From Lachnospiraceae bacterium (lineage in GTDB: Bacteria > Bacillota > Clostridia > Lachnospirales > Lachnospiraceae): 43,338 nucleotides of DNA. The stretch is from contig JAUNDG010000014.1 in NCBI GenBank assembly GCA_030526195.1, positions 25,499 through 68,836 on the forward strand. Reading direction: 5' to 3'. This document shows positions 1 through 8,285 of the stretch, in pieces; the first letter of the stretch is position 1; each line of letters starts with the position of its first letter. Both the position numbers and the translations under genes were made by a program. Under the pieces are notes generated by a model. It ran no database searches. It was not told where the DNA came from and saw only the letters and a program-made list of their open reading frames with translations.

Positions 1-60
1 AAATATATTGCATGATATAGTATTGAATACGAGATAGCAAAGTGCTAGGAGGAATTAAAA

Positions 61-291
61 ATGACATTCGACAAAGTGAAATCTGTTATCGTTGACACTC
101 TGAACCTGGACGAAGAAGACATCACAATGGAAGCTTCCCTGATGGACGATCTGGAAATCGACTCTCTGGACGTTGTTGAGCTGATCATGGCTCTGGAAGA
201 AGAATTCGGCCTGAAGATCGCCAACGAAGAAGCTGCCGAACTGAAGACAGTCGGTGCCATCGTTGAATACATTGATGCTAAGCTTGCCTAA
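61..291 (+). CDS. acpP: Acyl carrier protein
   Basis: This 76-residue acidic protein carries growing acyl chains on a phosphopantetheine arm during cytoplasmic type II fatty-acid synthesis. The attachment motif is the DSLDVVEL segment, with Ser38 as the modified residue, followed by the usual acidic helix II (IMALEEEFG). The length is typical of the family. An excellent ribosome binding site, AGGAGG, lies about 8 bases before the ATG. It is the first complete gene of the fatty-acid operon here and is followed after 18 bases by accB. Only 60 bases of upstream sequence are visible, so the operon promoter and any gene before acpP cannot be judged. Identification is by motif and context and is secure. 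Confidence 0.97.
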   Translation: MTFDKVKSVIVDTLNLDEEDITMEASLMDDLEIDSLDVVELIMALEEEFGLKIANEEAAELKTVGAIVEYIDAKLA

Positions 292-309
292 TCAAATCAG
301 AGGTATTGT

Positions 310-843
310 ATGAATTGGGATTTAAAGACGGTGACGACCCTCATCGATCGTTTCGATAAGTCCTCACTGGTTGAACTGTCACTGGAAGACGAAGAAGGCT
401 GCATTTCCTTAAAGAAGAGCGATGCCTTCGTGCCGGCCACCCAGGCTGTGGTGACACCGGCCGCTGTGGCTCCCGCTGTGGCAATGCCCAGCGTTGTGGC
501 CCCGGCTCCGGCTGTTGTGGCTCCCGCCGCTCAGCCGACAGCACCGGAAACAGCCGCTTCCGAAAATGACGCATCATCCGCCGCTGCAGCTCCGGCTGTC
601 AACGGCACAGAAGTGAAGGCCCCCATGGCCGGTACCTTCTACAGAGCCGCTTCACCGCAGGATGCTCCCTACGTGGAAGTTGGCCAGAGCGTCAAGAAGG
701 GTGACACCATCGGTCTCATCGAGGCTATGAAGATTATGTCGGAGATTCCGGCTCCGGTCAGTGGCGTTGTACGCAAGATCCTGATCGAGAACGGCGAATT
801 TGCCGAGTTTGATGCCCCGATCATCATCATCGAAGAGGCATAA
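310..843 (+). CDS. accB: Biotin carboxyl carrier protein of acetyl-CoA carboxylase
   Basis: AccB carries the biotin that shuttles CO2 from biotin carboxylase (AccC) to the carboxyltransferase (AccD/AccA). The 177-residue protein has a short N-terminal region (1-40), a long Ala/Pro/Val linker (about 41-98), and a C-terminal biotinyl domain (about 100-177). The biotinylation motif EAMKIMSEI contains Lys141. The ATG follows an AGAGG ribosome binding site. The linker is longer and more alanine-rich than in many homologues, and its Glu-Asn-Asp stretch contains one copy of the GAAAATG word discussed in the findings. A 200-base gap containing a strong hairpin separates it from accC, which is unusual inside this otherwise tight operon. 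Confidence 0.96.
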   Translation: MNWDLKTVTTLIDRFDKSSLVELSLEDEEGCISLKKSDAFVPATQAVVTPAAVAPAVAMPSVVAPAPAVVAPAAQPTAPETAASENDASSAAAAPAVNGTEVKAPMAGTFYRAASPQDAPYVEVGQSVKKGDTIGLIEAMKIMSEIPAPVSGVVRKILIENGEFAEFDAPIIIIEEA

Positions 844-861
844 ACTCGCCTGCTTTACCGG

Positions 862-917
862 CCGCCCGTATGTGCCGCAAAGCCGGTCATCCGGCTGCTT
901 GCGCGCGCTACGGGCGG
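862..917. other. Large imperfect hairpin in the accB-accC spacer
   Basis: The outer arms CCGCCCGTA (862-870) and TACGGGCGG (909-917) are a perfect 9-base inverted repeat. They enclose further pairing (GCAA/TTGC) and an inner perfect stem AGCCGG-tcat-CCGGCT (881-896). No T-run follows, so it does not look like an intrinsic terminator. It may be an RNA processing or stabilising element that sets the ratio of AccB to AccC, but that role is inferred. Confidence 0.6.
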
Positions 918-1043
918 TTGTCAGCATTTATGAGACATTTTTGAGTGACGCATTTCATCAAACCGAAACGGGACCCGGCTGATGTGCTGCCGGCCCTCTG
1001 CGCGTCACATTTTTTACCGACAGTTCATGGAGAAATAAACCAT

Positions 1044-2429
1044 ATGTTTAAACGTATTCTCATTGCCAATCGCGGGGAAATCGCCATGCGCGTGCTGCGC
1101 TGCTGCCAGGAAATGGGTATCGAGGGCGTGGTGGCCTGCTCAACGGCCGACCGCGAATCCCTGCCGGCCCAGATGGCAGCCCAGAGTGTCTGCATCGGCC
1201 CGCCGCCGGCTGACAAGAGTTATTTAAATGAAAATGCCCTGCTGGAAGCCGCCAAGAGACTTCACTGCGACGCCATCCATCCGGGCTACGGCTTCCTTTC
1301 CGAAAATGCCGCCTTCGCCGAAAAATGCGAAGAGGCCGGCATCGTCTTCATCGGTCCGTCCGCGAACATCATCCGTCGCATGGGCGACAAGCAGACCGCC
1401 CGCAGCCTGATGCGTGAAAAAGGTGTGCCGGTGGTGCCGGGTTCCGCCGGTTTCCTGGACAGCGTGGAACATGCGCTGGCCGAAGCCGAAAAGGTGGGCT
1501 ATCCGGTGCTTCTGAAGGCCACTGCCGGTGGCGGAGGCCGCGGTATGCGCACCGCCTTCGATGCCTCCGAGGTTGAAAAAGCCTTCAGCGAGGCTCAGGC
1601 CGAAGCTCAGGCCGCTTTCGGAAATGGCGCTCTTTATCTCGAAAAGCTCATCCTGAACCCGCGCCACATCGAGGTGCAGATCCTGGGTGATAAGAAGGGG
1701 AACATCATTCAGCTGGGCGAACGCGACTGTTCACTGCAGCGCCGTAAGCAGAAAATGCTGGAGGAATCCCCCGCCAGCTGTCTTGATGATAAGACCCGCC
1801 AGGCCATTTTAAAAACGGCTGTGAAGGCCGCCAAGGCCGCCGGTTATTACAGCGCCGGTACCGTGGAATTTGTCCTGGATAAAGACAAGAATTTCTATTT
1901 CATTGAAATGAACACCCGTATTCAGGTGGAACATCCGGTAACGGAAATGGTAACCGGCGTCGACCTGGTGCGTGAGCAGATCCGTGTGGCGGCCGGCCTG
2001 AAGCTGTCCGTCAAGCAGAGCGATATCGTGATCAACGGTCACGCCATCGAATGCCGGATCAATGCCGAAGATCCCACCAACGGCTTCAGACCCTGCCCGG
2101 GCAAGATCAATTTCCTTCATTTCCCCGGCGGCAACGGTGTGCGGATCGACAGCGCCCTCTATGCCGGCGCTGAAATCTCACCCTTCTATGATTCCATGGT
2201 GGGTAAGGTGATCGTTCACGCCCCCAACCGGCTGGAAGCCCTGCGCCGCATGCGCCGCGCTCTGCTGGAAACTGTGATCGACGGCATTCCTGTGAATACT
2301 GATTTCTTATATCTCATCCTGTTCGATCCCGATTTCATCATGGGCAAGGTGGACGTGTCCTTCATGGATACCCACATGGACGCCCTGCTGAAATATCAGA
2401 AAGACAGTGAGAAAAAGGCTGATAAATAA
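1044..2429 (+). CDS. accC: Biotin carboxylase subunit of acetyl-CoA carboxylase
   Basis: AccC uses ATP and bicarbonate to carboxylate the biotin on AccB, the first half of the acetyl-CoA carboxylase reaction. The sequence starts with the canonical MFKRILIANRGEIAMRV. It contains the ATP-grasp glycine-rich loop (KATAGGGGRGMR) and the catalytic EMNTRIQVEHPVTE segment. At 461 residues it has the normal family length. The ATG at 1044 is chosen because the reading frame upstream (from 945) is not AccC-like, while a GGAG ribosome binding site sits about 12 bases before 1044. The next gene, accD::accA, starts 3 bases after the stop, so the two are surely co-transcribed. Confidence 0.97.
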   Translation: MFKRILIANRGEIAMRVLRCCQEMGIEGVVACSTADRESLPAQMAAQSVCIGPPPADKSYLNENALLEAAKRLHCDAIHPGYGFLSENAAFAEKCEEAGIVFIGPSANIIRRMGDKQTARSLMREKGVPVVPGSAGFLDSVEHALAEAEKVGYPVLLKATAGGGGRGMRTAFDASEVEKAFSEAQAEAQAAFGNGALYLEKLILNPRHIEVQILGDKKGNIIQLGERDCSLQRRKQKMLEESPASCLDDKTRQAILKTAVKAAKAAGYYSAGTVEFVLDKDKNFYFIEMNTRIQVEHPVTEMVTGVDLVREQIRVAAGLKLSVKQSDIVINGHAIECRINAEDPTNGFRPCPGKINFLHFPGGNGVRIDSALYAGAEISPFYDSMVGKVIVHAPNRLEALRRMRRALLETVIDGIPVNTDFLYLILFDPDFIMGKVDVSFMDTHMDALLKYQKDSEKKADK

Positions 2430-2432
2430 TAA

Positions 2433-4283
2433 ATGACAAACGTATTTTTAAAGAAAAGACGGACGATCCTGTCCTATAAAAATCTGAGAGAAAGCCGCAC
2501 CGAGCGCATCGAAGCCGGCCGTCGGCTCAAACTCATTTTCGATGAAGGGACCTTCGTTCCGCTTTTTACGGAAATGAAAACCAAAGACCCGCTGCAGTTC
2601 CCGGGCTACGAGGACAAGCGGCGCGAGCTGGAAAATCGTTCCGGCGAAAATGATGCTCTGGTGGCAGGCGTTGGCCTTGTTGGCGGCCGTCGCGTCTGCG
2701 CCGCGGAGCTGGATCGTCAGATCCTGATGGGCAGTATGGGCACCGTTGTGGGCGAAAAGCTGGTGTGCCTCATTGAAATGGCCGGTCGGGAAAAGCTGCC
2801 CCTTGTGGTCTTCTCCGCCAGCGGCGGGGCCCGTATGCAGGAGGGCCTTTATTCCCTGATGCAGATGGCCAAGACCTCAGCGGCCGTGAGAAAATTCCGC
2901 CGGGAAGGTGGCCTTTTTATTTCCGTGCTGACCCATCCCACAACCGGTGGTGTCAGCGCCAGCTTCGCCTCTCTGGGCGATATTATTCTGGCTGAACCGG
3001 GCGCCCTCATCGGGTTCGCCGGTCCCCGGGTCATCGAGCAGACGATCCGGAAGAAACTGCCGGAAGGCTTCCAGAGAGCGGAATTCCAGATGGAACACGG
3101 CTTCGTGGACAAGATCGTGGATCGGAAGGATATGAAAAAGACCCTGATCCGCATCCTGCGCCTCCATGAGAAGCGGCCGTTAAACCGTCCGGTGGCTGCG
3201 AAGATGTCGGCCGTCACCGACACGATTTCAGACAATGCCGTGACGAGTACAACGGTTGGGGCTGATAAACTGACAACCGTATCGGAAACTGTTAATGCAA
3301 CAACCGACAAGACCGTGGCTGACGGTACGACAGACAACGGTTCAGCCGTTCCCGAAAATGGCGGTGCCGCCGACAAGCTGACAACAGCAACAGCCGACAC
3401 AACAATCGCCCGTCCGCTTCCGGCTTCCGGTATCCCGCCGAAGGATATTCCCCGCAGCGACTTAAGCGCTTACGAGCGCCTGAGCCTGGTCAGATCCGCA
3501 GACCGGCCGAAAGTGACCGACTACATCAGCGCCATTTTCGATGAATTTATGGAAATGTGCGGCGACCGTCTCGGGCGGGAGGATGCTTCCCTGCTTGGCG
3601 GCGTGGCCATGCTGGATGGCATGCCGGTGACGGTCATCGGTCATCGCAAGGGTAAGACCGCCAAGGAAAACCTGGCCTGCAACTTCGGTATGACCTCTCC
3701 CGAGGGCTACCGCAAGGCGCTGCGTCTCATGGAGCAGGCTGAGAAATTTGGCCGTCCGGTGATCACCTTCATCGATACCCCCGGTGCTTACCCGGGCATG
3801 GAAGCTGAGGAACACGGACAGAGCATCGCCATTGCCGAAAATCTGGCCCGCATGAGCGACCTCAAGGTGCCGATCATCGCCATCGTCACAGGCGAAGGCA
3901 ACAGCGGTGGCGCCCTGGCCATCGGTGTGGCGGATGAAGTCTGGATGCTGGAAAATGCCGTTTACGCCATTCTGTCCCCGGAGGGCTTCGCGTCCATTTT
4001 GTGGAAGGATGCTGCCAAAGCACCCAAGGCCTGCGAGATCATGAAGATCACCTCCCACGACCTTTTCGAACGCGGTCTCATTGACCGGATCGTGGCAGAG
4101 GGCCCCGGCGGGATTCAGAAAAATTTTGAAAATGACACAGCGCGCCTGCGTCACCTTCTGGTGAAAGCCGTCCGTTCTCTGGCGGCAAAGGATCCGGAGG
4201 AGCTGGCTGCGGAGCGTTATCTTAAATACAGAACCATCGAAGGTGACATGCGTCCCTTCGGAGCTGAAGAGGTGCAGCCGTGA
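2433..4283 (+). CDS. accDA: Fused acetyl-CoA carboxylase carboxyltransferase, beta and alpha subunits
   Basis: This single 616-residue frame joins the two carboxyltransferase subunits that transfer CO2 from carboxybiotin to acetyl-CoA to give malonyl-CoA. Residues 1-255 are AccD-like (FSASGGARMQEG, THPTTGGVSASFAS, GFAGPRVIEQT). Residues about 258-335 are a Thr/Ala/Asp-rich linker of low complexity. Residues about 340-616 are AccA-like (GDRL, VIGHRKG, FIDTPGAYPG, GEGNSGGALAIG). The N-terminus lacks the four-cysteine zinc ribbon typical of bacterial AccD: only scattered cysteines are present and no CxxC pair is visible. The ribosome binding site is weak, and the start lies 3 bases after the accC stop, so translational coupling is likely. 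The fusion keeps the catalytic cores intact; the linker probably spans the subunit interface. Confidence 0.93.
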   Translation: MTNVFLKKRRTILSYKNLRESRTERIEAGRRLKLIFDEGTFVPLFTEMKTKDPLQFPGYEDKRRELENRSGENDALVAGVGLVGGRRVCAAELDRQILMGSMGTVVGEKLVCLIEMAGREKLPLVVFSASGGARMQEGLYSLMQMAKTSAAVRKFRREGGLFISVLTHPTTGGVSASFASLGDIILAEPGALIGFAGPRVIEQTIRKKLPEGFQRAEFQMEHGFVDKIVDRKDMKKTLIRILRLHEKRPLNRPVAAKMSAVTDTISDNAVTSTTVGADKLTTVSETVNATTDKTVADGTTDNGSAVPENGGAADKLTTATADTTIARPLPASGIPPKDIPRSDLSAYERLSLVRSADRPKVTDYISAIFDEFMEMCGDRLGREDASLLGGVAMLDGMPVTVIGHRKGKTAKENLACNFGMTSPEGYRKALRLMEQAEKFGRPVITFIDTPGAYPGMEAEEHGQSIAIAENLARMSDLKVPIIAIVTGEGNSGGALAIGVADEVWMLENAVYAILSPEGFASILWKDAAKAPKACEIMKITSHDLFERGLIDRIVAEGPGGIQKNFENDTARLRHLLVKAVRSLAAKDPEELAAERYLKYRTIEGDMRPFGAEEVQP

Positions 4284-5335
4284 AAACACCCGGAGTAACA
4301 ATTGCAGGTATCGGGAGAGCACTTCCGAAGACCTGTCTGACAAATGATGATATGACACAGTTCGTGGAGACCTCGGACGAATGGATCACCGGCCGGACCG
4401 GTATCCGGACGCGGTACCTGTGCCGGGAGGAAGACCAGATGTCTCTGGCCATCGAAGCCGGTCGGGAAGCCCTCGAGGATGCGGGCATCGACCCGTCTCA
4501 GGTGAGCCTTTGCCTGGTGGCCACCGCCACCCCCCTCACCACCATGCCGTCCACGGCCTGTATGGCGGCCAAGGCCCTGGGCCTGCCGGAAATGTGCGCC
4601 GCCTTTGATTTCAATGCGGCCTGCAGCGGCTTCATTTACGGGATGAAAACAGCCGCCGCCTGGCTGGCTGCGGATGCCGCAGCCGGTATGCATGTAGCCG
4701 CCGGTAATCACGCAACGACTTTCGAAAATGCCGTTGCCGGTGATAACGCTGCGGCTTCTGCAAATGCCGTAGCCGATGCTGCCAACAACGATGGCCCCTA
4801 CGCCCTGCTGATCTGTGCGGAGCAGTTCTCCCGGATCCTTGATTTTACGGACCGGAGCACCTGCGTCCTGTTCGGCGATGCCGCCGGCGCCGTGGTGCTC
4901 AAGCATGACCCGACAAAACAGATGTATACCACCTTCGGCACACGAGGGGATGACAAAGCCCTTCATTGTCCGGGTCCGGGCCTTGCCGGCCGCGTGACCA
5001 TGGACGGCCCGGCGGTTTTCCGTTTTGCGGTGGAAGTGATGGAGAAAATCCTGAAAACCCTGGAAGTTGAGCGTGGTCTTAGCCTGGCAGAGGTGGGCGA
5101 GATCGTCTGCCATCAGGCAAACAAGCGCATTATCGCCAGCACCGCCCGCCATCTGAAGCTGGACGTCGACCGTTTCTTTATGAACCTCGACCGTTTCGGC
5201 AACACATCGGCGGCCAGTATCCCGCTGGCACTTTACGATCTTAAGAAAATGGGTCGGCTCACCCCGGGCAAAACCATTTACTGCGCCGGTTTCGGTGCGG
5301 GCCTCACATACGGTGGCCTCAGCCTCGACCTGTAA
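4280..5335 (+). CDS. fabH: Beta-ketoacyl-ACP synthase III with an Ala/Asn-rich insertion
   Basis: FabH condenses acetyl-CoA (or a branched starter) with malonyl-ACP to start each fatty acid. The catalytic triad is visible as Cys115 (NAACSGF), His278 (VCHQANKRI) and Asn308 (RFGNTSAAS), with the C-terminal GFGAGLTYG loop. The GTG start overlaps the accDA stop by 4 bases, indicating translational coupling. The protein is 351 residues against a usual 310-330. The excess lies at about 131-171, between the helix after the active-site Cys and the strand ending LICAEQFSRI, and is an Ala/Asn/Asp-rich stretch with no counterpart in typical FabH. This site is expected to be a surface loop, so activity is probably retained. 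Confidence 0.95.
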   Translation: MKTPGVTIAGIGRALPKTCLTNDDMTQFVETSDEWITGRTGIRTRYLCREEDQMSLAIEAGREALEDAGIDPSQVSLCLVATATPLTTMPSTACMAAKALGLPEMCAAFDFNAACSGFIYGMKTAAAWLAADAAAGMHVAAGNHATTFENAVAGDNAAASANAVADAANNDGPYALLICAEQFSRILDFTDRSTCVLFGDAAGAVVLKHDPTKQMYTTFGTRGDDKALHCPGPGLAGRVTMDGPAVFRFAVEVMEKILKTLEVERGLSLAEVGEIVCHQANKRIIASTARHLKLDVDRFFMNLDRFGNTSAASIPLALYDLKKMGRLTPGKTIYCAGFGAGLTYGGLSLDL

Positions 5336-5385
5336 GTGGGAGAGAAACCCATATATTTGAGAAGATGGTGAGTTGTTGAGCACGA

Positions 5386-5546
5386 AAAACCATTTTTTGA
5401 CAGAAAATAAGTCACATTTGCATCGGAATCCCAATTGGCAAAAAAGATGCAAAAGATATGTCGACAAAACCATTTTCTAAAAAGAAAAGCGGTAAGATTT
5501 CCGAGAATATCATTTTCGAAAAGAAAAGTCAGCGCGAAAGCCACTG
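5386..5546. repeat. Three imperfect CATTTT...AAGAAAA repeats before fabK
   Basis: The 290-base fabH-fabK spacer contains no gene that I can support. It holds three related segments, beginning near 5390, 5470 and 5509. Each starts with (C/T)CATTTT and continues into an A/G-rich stretch containing GAAAA. The third reads TCATTTTCGAAAAGAAAAGT and closely matches the repeat units before fabZ. The spacer lacks a clear terminator hairpin, so read-through into fabK is likely. Confidence 0.55.
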
Positions 5547-5625
5547 TTTCAGTCTATGAGCAGCTGACAATTCTGGGCAGGCGGAAGCGATTGCGCATGT
5601 CCGCGTGAGAAAGAGAGGAATGAAG

Positions 5626-6573
5626 ATGAGATATTTACATGAGATTTTAGGAACAAAATATCCGATCATCCAGGGCGGTATGGCCAATATCGCCACCGGC
5701 ACCTTCGCCGCAGCCTGCGCCAATGCCGGCGCGCTGGGCATCATCGCCGCCGGTGGTATGGATGCGGCCACTCTGGAAAAGGAGATCCGCACCTGCCGTT
5801 CTCTGACAGATAAACCCTTCGGCGTCAACCTGATGCTGATGAACCCCCACTGCGACGAGATGGCCGAAGTGCTGGTGCGCGAAAATGTCAAGTTCGTCAC
5901 CACAGGTGCCGGTTCACCGGCCAAGTACATGGCCGCCTGGAAGGATGCCGGTATCACTGTTATGCCGGTGGCCGCTTCCGTGCTGCTGGCCAAGCGTCTG
6001 GTGGATGACGGCGCCGACCTCATCATCGCCGAGGGTACCGAAAGTGGTGGCCATGTGGGTGAAATGACAACCCTGGCCCTGGTGCCCCAGATGGTGGACA
6101 GCCTGAGCGTGCCCGTTGTGGCCGCCGGCGGTGTGGGCAGCGGTCGTCAGCTGGCAGCCGTGATGGCGCTGGGCGCCTGCGGTGTGCAGATCGGTACTTC
6201 CCTGCTGGTCAGCGAAGAATGCCCGATCCATGCCAACTACAAACAGGCCATTCTGGACTCCAAGGATAACGGCACCGTGGTCACAGGCCGCAGCGTCAAC
6301 GCCCCGGTTCGTATCCTGAAAAATAAAATGTCCCGTCAGTATGTCCGTCTTGAAAGAGCCGGCGCTGACCGGATGGAACTTGAAAAATACACACTGGGCT
6401 CCCTGCGCAAGGCCGTTTTCGACGGAAATGTGGATGAGGGTTCCCTGATGGCCGGTCAGATCAGCGGTCAGCTGACAGAAATTCGTCCGCTGAGCGTGAT
6501 CCTTGAGGAAATGATGAAGGATGCCACAGCTGTGGCCGGTGCTCTTCCGGGCGTTATGGAGGCTTTAAAATAA
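5626..6573 (+). CDS. fabK: Enoyl-ACP reductase II (FMN-dependent)
   Basis: FabK performs the last reduction of each elongation cycle, converting trans-2-enoyl-ACP to acyl-ACP with NAD(P)H and FMN. The nitronate-monooxygenase/FabK fold is seen in the N-terminal YPIIQGGMANIATG motif, in the AEGTESGGHVGEM segment with the family's catalytic histidine, and in the phosphate-binding AAGGVGSGRQ. I chose the ATG at 5626 (315 residues) because AGAGAGGAA lies just upstream; in-frame GTG 5605 and ATG 5620 are alternatives. No fabI is seen in the window, so this is probably the triclosan-insensitive enoyl reductase of the pathway. The stop overlaps the fabD ATG by one base. Confidence 0.95.
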   Translation: MRYLHEILGTKYPIIQGGMANIATGTFAAACANAGALGIIAAGGMDAATLEKEIRTCRSLTDKPFGVNLMLMNPHCDEMAEVLVRENVKFVTTGAGSPAKYMAAWKDAGITVMPVAASVLLAKRLVDDGADLIIAEGTESGGHVGEMTTLALVPQMVDSLSVPVVAAGGVGSGRQLAAVMALGACGVQIGTSLLVSEECPIHANYKQAILDSKDNGTVVTGRSVNAPVRILKNKMSRQYVRLERAGADRMELEKYTLGSLRKAVFDGNVDEGSLMAGQISGQLTEIRPLSVILEEMMKDATAVAGALPGVMEALK

Positions 6574-7538
6574 TGAAGATTGCGGTACTTTTTGCGGGCC
6601 AGGGCAGTCAGGTGCCCGGCATGGGGAAAGAGCTTTACGAAGCCAACACCTCATTTTCATCAGTGATCGATCAGGCCTGTGCCTATGCCGATCGGGATCT
6701 CAAAACCCTCATGTTCGAGGATCCGGACGGCACTTTGAGCGAAACCCGGAACACCCAGCCGTGCCTTGCTGCTTTTGCAGCCGGCGTGTGGCAGTTATTA
6801 AAGGAAATGGGTGTGCAGGCCGACTACGCCGCCGGCTTAAGCCTTGGTGAATACAGCGCTCTTTACGCAGCCGGCGTCTTATCTCTGGAAGACCTCATGA
6901 CTCTGACCGTGAAGCGCGGCGGGTTCATGACAGAAGCCGGCAAGGGCATGGATGCCCTGATGTGCGCCATTTTAGGGCTGGATGGTGAAGTTTTGAGCGG
7001 CATTTGCGAAAATGTCACAGCTTCAGGCATCGGCCGTGTGGAGATCTCCAATTACAATGCGGTGGGCCAGATCGTCATTTCCGGTGAAAAACCGGCCGTT
7101 GAGAAGGCTGCCGAGGCGGCACTGGAAGCCGGTGCCAAGCGGGCCATGACTCTGAACACCAGCGGTGCTTTCCACACATCCTTTATGGCACCCGCCGGTG
7201 AAGAATTGAAGGCGCTCATGACAGAAATGAATCTGGATGAGAAAGCCGCCGGTATGGTGATGCCGGTCATTTTCAACGTGACAGCTCAGCCCATGGGCAG
7301 CACACCGGATGAAACCCTGACATCCCTGCTGGTGCGTCAGGTGCAGCAGCCGGTGAAAATGGCCCAGACTATCCAGTATCTGGAATCTCAGGGCGTGGAT
7401 ACGATCCTTGAAATCGGCCCGGGCAAGACGTTAAGCGGTTTTGTCCGTCGGACAGCCAAGGGCATTAAGTGCCTGGCCATCGAAAAGCCGGAGGATCTTG
7501 AGAAGGTGCGGGCATACCTCGCACAGGAGGAAGCATAA
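6573..7538 (+). CDS. fabD: Malonyl-CoA:ACP transacylase
   Basis: FabD moves the malonyl group from CoA to acyl carrier protein, supplying the extender unit for FabH and FabF. The N-terminal FAGQGSQVPGMG, the nucleophile elbow GLSLGEYSAL (catalytic Ser) and the later SGAFHTSFM containing the catalytic His are all present. At 321 residues the length is normal. The gene overlaps the fabK stop by one base (TAATG) and is followed directly by fabG with no intervening base, so the block is tightly coupled. Confidence 0.97.
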   Translation: MKIAVLFAGQGSQVPGMGKELYEANTSFSSVIDQACAYADRDLKTLMFEDPDGTLSETRNTQPCLAAFAAGVWQLLKEMGVQADYAAGLSLGEYSALYAAGVLSLEDLMTLTVKRGGFMTEAGKGMDALMCAILGLDGEVLSGICENVTASGIGRVEISNYNAVGQIVISGEKPAVEKAAEAALEAGAKRAMTLNTSGAFHTSFMAPAGEELKALMTEMNLDEKAAGMVMPVIFNVTAQPMGSTPDETLTSLLVRQVQQPVKMAQTIQYLESQGVDTILEIGPGKTLSGFVRRTAKGIKCLAIEKPEDLEKVRAYLAQEEA

Positions 7539-8285
7539 ATGAAGAAATTTTCGGGACAGACAGCCCTTGTCACAGGGGCTTCCCGCGGTATCGGCCGGGC
7601 CATCGCTCTGGCTCTGGCCGCTGAAGGCGCCAACGTGGTGATCAATTATGCCGGCCGTGCGGAGGCAGCGGAAGCCACCGCTGAAGAATGCCGCGCCCTC
7701 GGCGTCGAAGCCATCTGCGTGCAGGCCGACGTGTCTAAGGAAGAGGACTGGGCACGGATGACAGAAGAAGCCAAAGCTTTGAGCGGCCGCATCGACATTT
7801 TAGTGAACAATGCCGGCATCACCCGTGATGACCTGCTTTTCCGTATCAGTGAAGAAGATTTTGACGCCGTCGTGAAGACCAATCTTTACGGCTGCTTCCA
7901 TGGCCTTAAGTCTGTGTATCGTCTCATGATGAAGCAGAAATACGGCCGTATCATTAACATCAGTTCTGTGGTGGGCCTTCACGGCAATGCCGGTCAGGCC
8001 AACTATGCGGCAGCCAAGGCCGGGATCGTGGGTCTGACCAAGTCCATGGCCAAGGAACTGGCTTCCCGCGGCGTGACAGTGAACGCTGTGGCTCCGGGGT
8101 TTGTGGCCACCGATATGACAGATGCCATGCCGGAAGCCGCTAAGGAAGCCGCTCTTGCCGGCATCCCTATGAAGAGTCTGGGCAAGCCGGAGGATATCGC
8201 CGGTGCGGTTCTGTTCCTGGCAGATCCGGCCAGCCGTTACATCACAGGTCAGGTTTTAAGCGTTGACGGAGGTATGAGCATATGA
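7539..8285 (+). CDS. fabG: 3-oxoacyl-ACP reductase
   Basis: FabG is the NADPH-dependent short-chain dehydrogenase that reduces 3-ketoacyl-ACP. The nucleotide-binding TGASRGIGRAIA, the NNAGITRD motif, and the catalytic Ser-Tyr-Lys set (INISSVVG followed by NYAAAKAG) are intact, as is the C-terminal GQVLSVDGGMSI. The 248-residue length is exactly typical. A GGAGG-rich sequence at the end of fabD provides the ribosome binding site. The stop overlaps the fabF start by 4 bases (ATGA). Confidence 0.97.
   Translation: MKKFSGQTALVTGASRGIGRAIALALAAEGANVVINYAGRAEAAEATAEECRALGVEAICVQADVSKEEDWARMTEEAKALSGRIDILVNNAGITRDDLLFRISEEDFDAVVKTNLYGCFHGLKSVYRLMMKQKYGRIINISSVVGLHGNAGQANYAAAKAGIVGLTKSMAKELASRGVTVNAVAPGFVATDMTDAMPEAAKEAALAGIPMKSLGKPEDIAGAVLFLADPASRYITGQVLSVDGGMSI

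Noticed and set aside
1-60. Promoter or FapR-type operator upstream of acpP
   Set aside because: Only 60 bases are visible; no convincing pair of boxes or operator palindrome is present in them.
3462-4358. Minus-strand open frame of 298 codons over accDA
   Set aside because: It is antisense to the AccA half, with no family resemblance.
4217-5473. Long minus-strand open frame of 418 codons over fabH
   Set aside because: It lies opposite the well-supported fabH gene; the translation is rich in His, Arg and Gly, has no recognisable domain, and results from high-GC codon structure.
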